The notes beneath the pieces were generated by a model. That model had not been told where the DNA came from, did not search any database, and worked only from the letters and a program-made list of their open reading frames with translations. A stretch of DNA of 11,022 nt. It comes from Deltaproteobacteria bacterium. Its GTDB lineage: Bacteria; Bdellovibrionota_F; JAHFAK01. The stretch lies in contig JAHFAK010000053.1 in assembly GCA_023250585.1 (NCBI GenBank), forward strand, positions 4,118 to 15,139, written 5' to 3'. This document shows positions 9,152 to 11,022 of this stretch, piece by piece; the first letter of the stretch is position 1, and each line of letters opens with the position of its first letter. A program made the translations under genes and the position numbers.

Positions 9152-9180
9152 ACTATAAGTTTACACAATCCTCATGTCAA
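9152..9180 (-). promoter_or_regulatory. Sigma70-type promoter of metH, predicted leaderless
   Basis: On the minus strand TTGACA (9180-9175) is followed after exactly 17 nt by TATAGT (9157-9152): a perfect -35 and a 5/6 -10. Only 7 nt separate the -10 from the metH ATG at 9144, so the expected transcription start is at or within a base or two of the A of ATG. Confidence 0.8.
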
Positions 9181-9280
9181 TTGTCGTTATGGTTAAGTTT
9201 GCTGCTTATTTATTAGGTTTTGGAGAGATAGCTCTATATGAAGAAACCCAGTTAATCTTCTATGTCCTTATTTCTGCAAC

Positions 9281-9610
9281 TTAAGCTGCCTTTGCTCTAA
9301 TTTCAACTTCTAAATCAAGACCTAGATTCCGTAATTGATCTTCAATAGCTCGTGCAACAAACGAATCAACCGAATATCCTAAAACCTGTGCAAATGCAGA
9401 AGCTCTTTCGGGACTTACTGTCCGTCGCCCTTTTTCTACATCACAAATATAGGCTTTTGATACTCCCAACTTTTCTGCAAGTTCTTCTTGAGTAATTTCA
9501 TCACACTGCCTTATTGATTCAATAAGCTCACCAAATGTCAGCGGCCTGCCTCTTACTTTTTCAAGAAAACGTTTTGCCTTGCTCTTCTTTTGTATTTTTT
9601 TAGTACTCAT
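9281..9610 (-). CDS. XRE-family antitoxin/repressor of a type II toxin-antitoxin pair
   Basis: A 109-residue DNA-binding protein with a lysine-rich N-terminus (about 1-20) and an XRE-type helix-turn-helix at about 38-80. TQEELAEKLGVSKAYICDVE carries the recognition helix, followed by the GRRTVSPERA segment typical of the Cro/C1 fold. The C-terminal tail (about 84-109) is amphipathic and may contact the toxin. It follows the toxin gene and overlaps it by 11 nt (9600-9610), and a near-perfect Shine-Dalgarno sits at 9619-9627. By family knowledge it should neutralise the toxin and repress the operon. The order, toxin then XRE antitoxin, matches higBA systems. A stand-alone regulator is less likely given the overlap. 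Confidence 0.88.
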   Translation of the reverse strand: MSTKKIQKKSKAKRFLEKVRGRPLTFGELIESIRQCDEITQEELAEKLGVSKAYICDVEKGRRTVSPERASAFAQVLGYSVDSFVARAIEDQLRNLGLDLEVEIRAKAA

Positions 9611-9884
9611 GCTTGGTTACCTCCTCTATTATTATATGTATACTATTCTCATTCTTTTCATACATTGTATAAATAGCTCTGTAAGATTTACTTAAGCGTA
9701 TTGACCGTTGTCCTTTTCTTTGACCTTTCAAAGGTTCGTCATGAAATCCTGGAATTTTCCTCATTTCAGTAATTCCTTTTAACTCAACACTATAAATCCA
9801 TTCCTCAAACTTATTAAGAATATGTAACGGAACAATAGTAAGATGTTTTTTCGCTTTCTTAGAAAGAATCACTACGCTTTTCAT
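9600..9884 (-). CDS. RelE/HigB-like toxin of a type II toxin-antitoxin pair
   Basis: A 94-residue basic protein of the RelE/ParE superfamily, likely a ribosome-dependent mRNA interferase. The family core is visible: GFHDEPLKGQRKGQRSIRL at 46-64, then YRAIY at 68-72 and the C-terminal EVTKHEY at 88-94. H48, K53, R60, R63, R69, K91, H92 and Y94 are the conserved basic or aromatic residues expected at such an active site. The gene is first in the operon, and its last codons contain the antitoxin start. The ATG at 9884 has no Shine-Dalgarno, so translation is probably weak or leaderless. The full length and intact motif suggest an active toxin; activity is inferred, and gyrase targeting of the ParE type is a less likely alternative. 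Confidence 0.85.
   Translation of the reverse strand: MKSVVILSKKAKKHLTIVPLHILNKFEEWIYSVELKGITEMRKIPGFHDEPLKGQRKGQRSIRLSKSYRAIYTMYEKNENSIHIIIEEVTKHEY
9619..9627 (-). promoter_or_regulatory. Strong Shine-Dalgarno of the antitoxin gene
   Basis: AGAGGAGGT on the minus strand, 8 nt before the antitoxin ATG at 9610, lies inside the toxin coding sequence. It contrasts with the toxin gene, which has no visible ribosome site. This should favour excess antitoxin. Confidence 0.75.
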
Positions 9885-9891
9885 ACTAATA

Positions 9892-9921
9892 AAAGTACCC
9901 TAAATAGTGGTACTAAATCAA
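9892..9921 (-). promoter_or_regulatory. Candidate promoter and palindromic operator of the toxin-antitoxin operon
   Basis: AGTACC (9894-9899) and GGTACT (9909-9914) are a perfect 6-bp inverted repeat with 9 nt between, ending 9 nt upstream of the toxin ATG. A weak promoter could overlap it on the minus strand: TTGATT at 9921-9916 and TACTTT at 9897-9892, spacer 18. A palindrome between -35 and -10 is the usual place for antitoxin autorepression. A second short palindrome, AGTTAACT, lies at 9923-9930. Confidence 0.4.
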
Positions 9922-9955
9922 GAGTTAACTTTTTAGGAAAAGGGGAAAAGGTGAG

Positions 9956-9981
9956 CGTCAACAATCCGTCAAAAAGCGTCA
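9956..9981. repeat. Three CGTCA repeats at helical spacing
   Basis: CGTCA occurs at 9956, 9967 and 9977, spaced 11 and 10 bp, in the divergent spacer between the toxin gene and fic. About one helical turn between copies is what tandem protein-binding sites show. The motif is short and chance is not excluded. Confidence 0.35.
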
Positions 9982-10046
9982 CTCACATTCAATCATATTC
10001 AAGACTGGCATATTTATTTTCATTTTTTTTATTACTATTAATTCAC

Positions 10047-10075
10047 TTGCATTTGAAGCGATTATGATCTATAAT
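10047..10075 (+). promoter_or_regulatory. Candidate promoter of fic
   Basis: A perfect TATAAT at 10070-10075 is preceded after 17 nt by TTGCAT (10047-10052), which has only the TTG of the -35 consensus. Initiation would fall near 10082. A second TATAAT at 10083-10088 lacks a visible -35. Confidence 0.5.
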
Positions 10076-10116
10076 TATATCATATAATGAAGCGATTATT
10101 TAGTATATTCGCTTCA
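10054..10116. repeat. TGAAGCGA repeats around the fic promoter, candidate operator
   Basis: TGAAGCGATTAT occurs twice as a perfect 12-bp direct repeat (10054-10065 and 10088-10099). TCGCTTCA at 10109-10116 is the inverted copy of its first 8 bp, so 10088-10116 can form an 8-bp stem. The copies flank both TATAAT boxes and precede the preferred start of fic. This arrangement suits binding of a repressor, perhaps Fic itself or the neighbouring XRE protein; which one is not shown. Confidence 0.5.
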
Positions 10117-10125
10117 AAAATATCT

Positions 10126-10971
10126 ATGAATATAAAAAAAATAAAATATATTTGGCAGCAAACAAGCTGGACTCATTTTTCATGGGATAGTGAAACACTT
10201 TTGCCTCTTTTAGCACAAGGAAGACTTATTCAAGGAAAGGTTCTAGCTACAGCAAAAGCTTTTGGAACATCGTTTACTGCAGAAGCACAAATAGAGATTT
10301 TGACTGAAGAAGTGATTAAAACAGCTGCTATAGAAGGTGAAACGCTCAATAGAGATTCAGTAAAATCATCAGTTGCGAGGCATTTAGGAATAGCTGATGC
10401 TGGATTACCACGATCAGAACGACACATTGATGGGTTGGTGGAAATCTTACTTGATGCTACAAAAAAATTTGATTCAGAACTAACTTCACAAAGGCTATGT
10501 TCTTGGCAAGCTGCTTTATTCCCAACCGGATATTCTGGATTACATAAAATTTCTGTGGGAGCGTGGCGAAAGGGAGATATATATGTAGTCTCGCAAGCAC
10601 ATGGCCGTGAAAAAATACATTTTCAAGCTCCACCAAGTAAAAAACTTACTCAAGAAATCAAATCTTTTCTCGAATGGTGGGAAAAGAGTTTGGGAAAAGT
10701 TGAAGGTTTGTTACGAGCTGGCATTGCACATTTTTGGTTTGTTACGATTCATCCTTTTGATGACGGCAATGGACGAATTGCTCGAGCATTAACCGATATG
10801 GCATTAGCGCAAGATGAAAAGTCACCCATAAGAATGTACAGCCTTTCATCGCAGATTATGGAAGAACGAAAAGCATATTATGACATCCTTGAAAAATCAC
10901 AAAAAGGCAATGGTGATATTACTCCATGGCTCTCCTGGTTTTTAGGATGCTTGATACGGTCAATTGAATAA
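10126..10971 (+). CDS. Fic family protein with DUF4172 N-terminal domain
   Basis: Probable cytoplasmic AMP-transferase of 281 residues from this start. Residues 1-85 are the DUF4172-type N-terminal domain (YIWQQTSW near 8-15). It contains TAAIEG at 66-71, the (S/T)xxxE(G/N) inhibitory motif whose Glu (E70) blocks ATP binding in class II Fic proteins. The Fic core covers about 95-281. The catalytic loop HPFDDGNGRIAR at 209-220 is a complete HxFx(D/E)GNGRxxR motif with H209 as base. A flap precedes it (about 140-170), and a conserved ERKAYYDILE segment follows. I prefer ATG 10126 because homologues begin just before YIWQ; an in-frame ATG at 10087 would add 13 residues and would sit 5 nt from the predicted transcription start. 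Neither start has a Shine-Dalgarno. The gene is divergent from the toxin-antitoxin pair. Its target is unknown. Confidence 0.93.
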   Translation: MNIKKIKYIWQQTSWTHFSWDSETLLPLLAQGRLIQGKVLATAKAFGTSFTAEAQIEILTEEVIKTAAIEGETLNRDSVKSSVARHLGIADAGLPRSERHIDGLVEILLDATKKFDSELTSQRLCSWQAALFPTGYSGLHKISVGAWRKGDIYVVSQAHGREKIHFQAPPSKKLTQEIKSFLEWWEKSLGKVEGLLRAGIAHFWFVTIHPFDDGNGRIARALTDMALAQDEKSPIRMYSLSSQIMEERKAYYDILEKSQKGNGDITPWLSWFLGCLIRSIE

Positions 10972-11022
10972 TCTGAAATTATTATTGCTCGCGTTTTAAC
11001 AAAAGCACGGTTTTGGCAAAAA

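Noticed and set aside
9145-9168. Longer metH start at the TTG at 9168
   Set aside because: It lies inside the promoter spacer, adds eight residues absent from MetH homologues and has no ribosome site.
9145-9280. Cobalamin or SAM riboswitch upstream of metH
   Set aside because: Only about 136 bp are available, the promoter abuts the ATG, and no B12-box or SAM-type helices are visible.
10972-11022. Terminator or new gene after fic
   Set aside because: The last 51 bases show no stable hairpin with a T-tract and no start with a ribosome site; too short to judge.

Overview
The window is AT-rich bacterial chromosome with ordinary coding density and seven protein genes. No rRNA, tRNA, CRISPR array, transposase or phage gene is visible. 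An RND/MMPL-type exporter, E. coli-like MetH and palindromic intergenic repeats of the TGTCAT... type point to a Gram-negative-type bacterium. Similar repeats are known from Rickettsiales, Legionellales and several uncultured phyla (for example Dependentiae and Omnitrophota). The taxon cannot be fixed from this sequence alone.

Layout: (1) 1-3179, plus strand: the 3' part of a PAP2-superfamily membrane phosphatase/phosphotransferase, whose reading frame is open to the left edge, then an 832-residue MMPL/RND exporter whose start overlaps the PAP2 stop by 4 nt (ATGA). This looks like a lipid processing and export pair. (2) 3180-3610: a gene-free convergent intergenic region holding six repeat half-units of three palindromic families, all with a TGTCAT end, bounded by two hairpins. 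(3) 5431-9144 and 3611-5434, minus strand: metH followed by a fused homocysteine methyltransferase/methylenetetrahydrofolate reductase, again with an ATGA overlap. Together they make 5-methyl-THF and use it to methylate homocysteine. A near-consensus sigma70-type promoter (TTGACA-N17-TATAGT) sits so close to the metH ATG that the mRNA is predicted to be leaderless. (4) 9281-9884, minus strand: a toxin-first type II toxin-antitoxin pair (RelE/HigB-like toxin, XRE antitoxin) overlapping by 11 nt. (5) 10126-10971, plus strand, divergent from the pair: a DUF4172-type Fic protein, probably an AMP-transferase, with its N-terminal inhibitory motif intact.

I see no convincing new multigene system. 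The items most worth a second look are the compensatory changes between the two hairpin repeats at 3455-3534, the predicted leaderless metH transcript, the loss of the TM4 acidic residue in the MMPL exporter, and the repeated short motifs between the toxin-antitoxin operon and fic.
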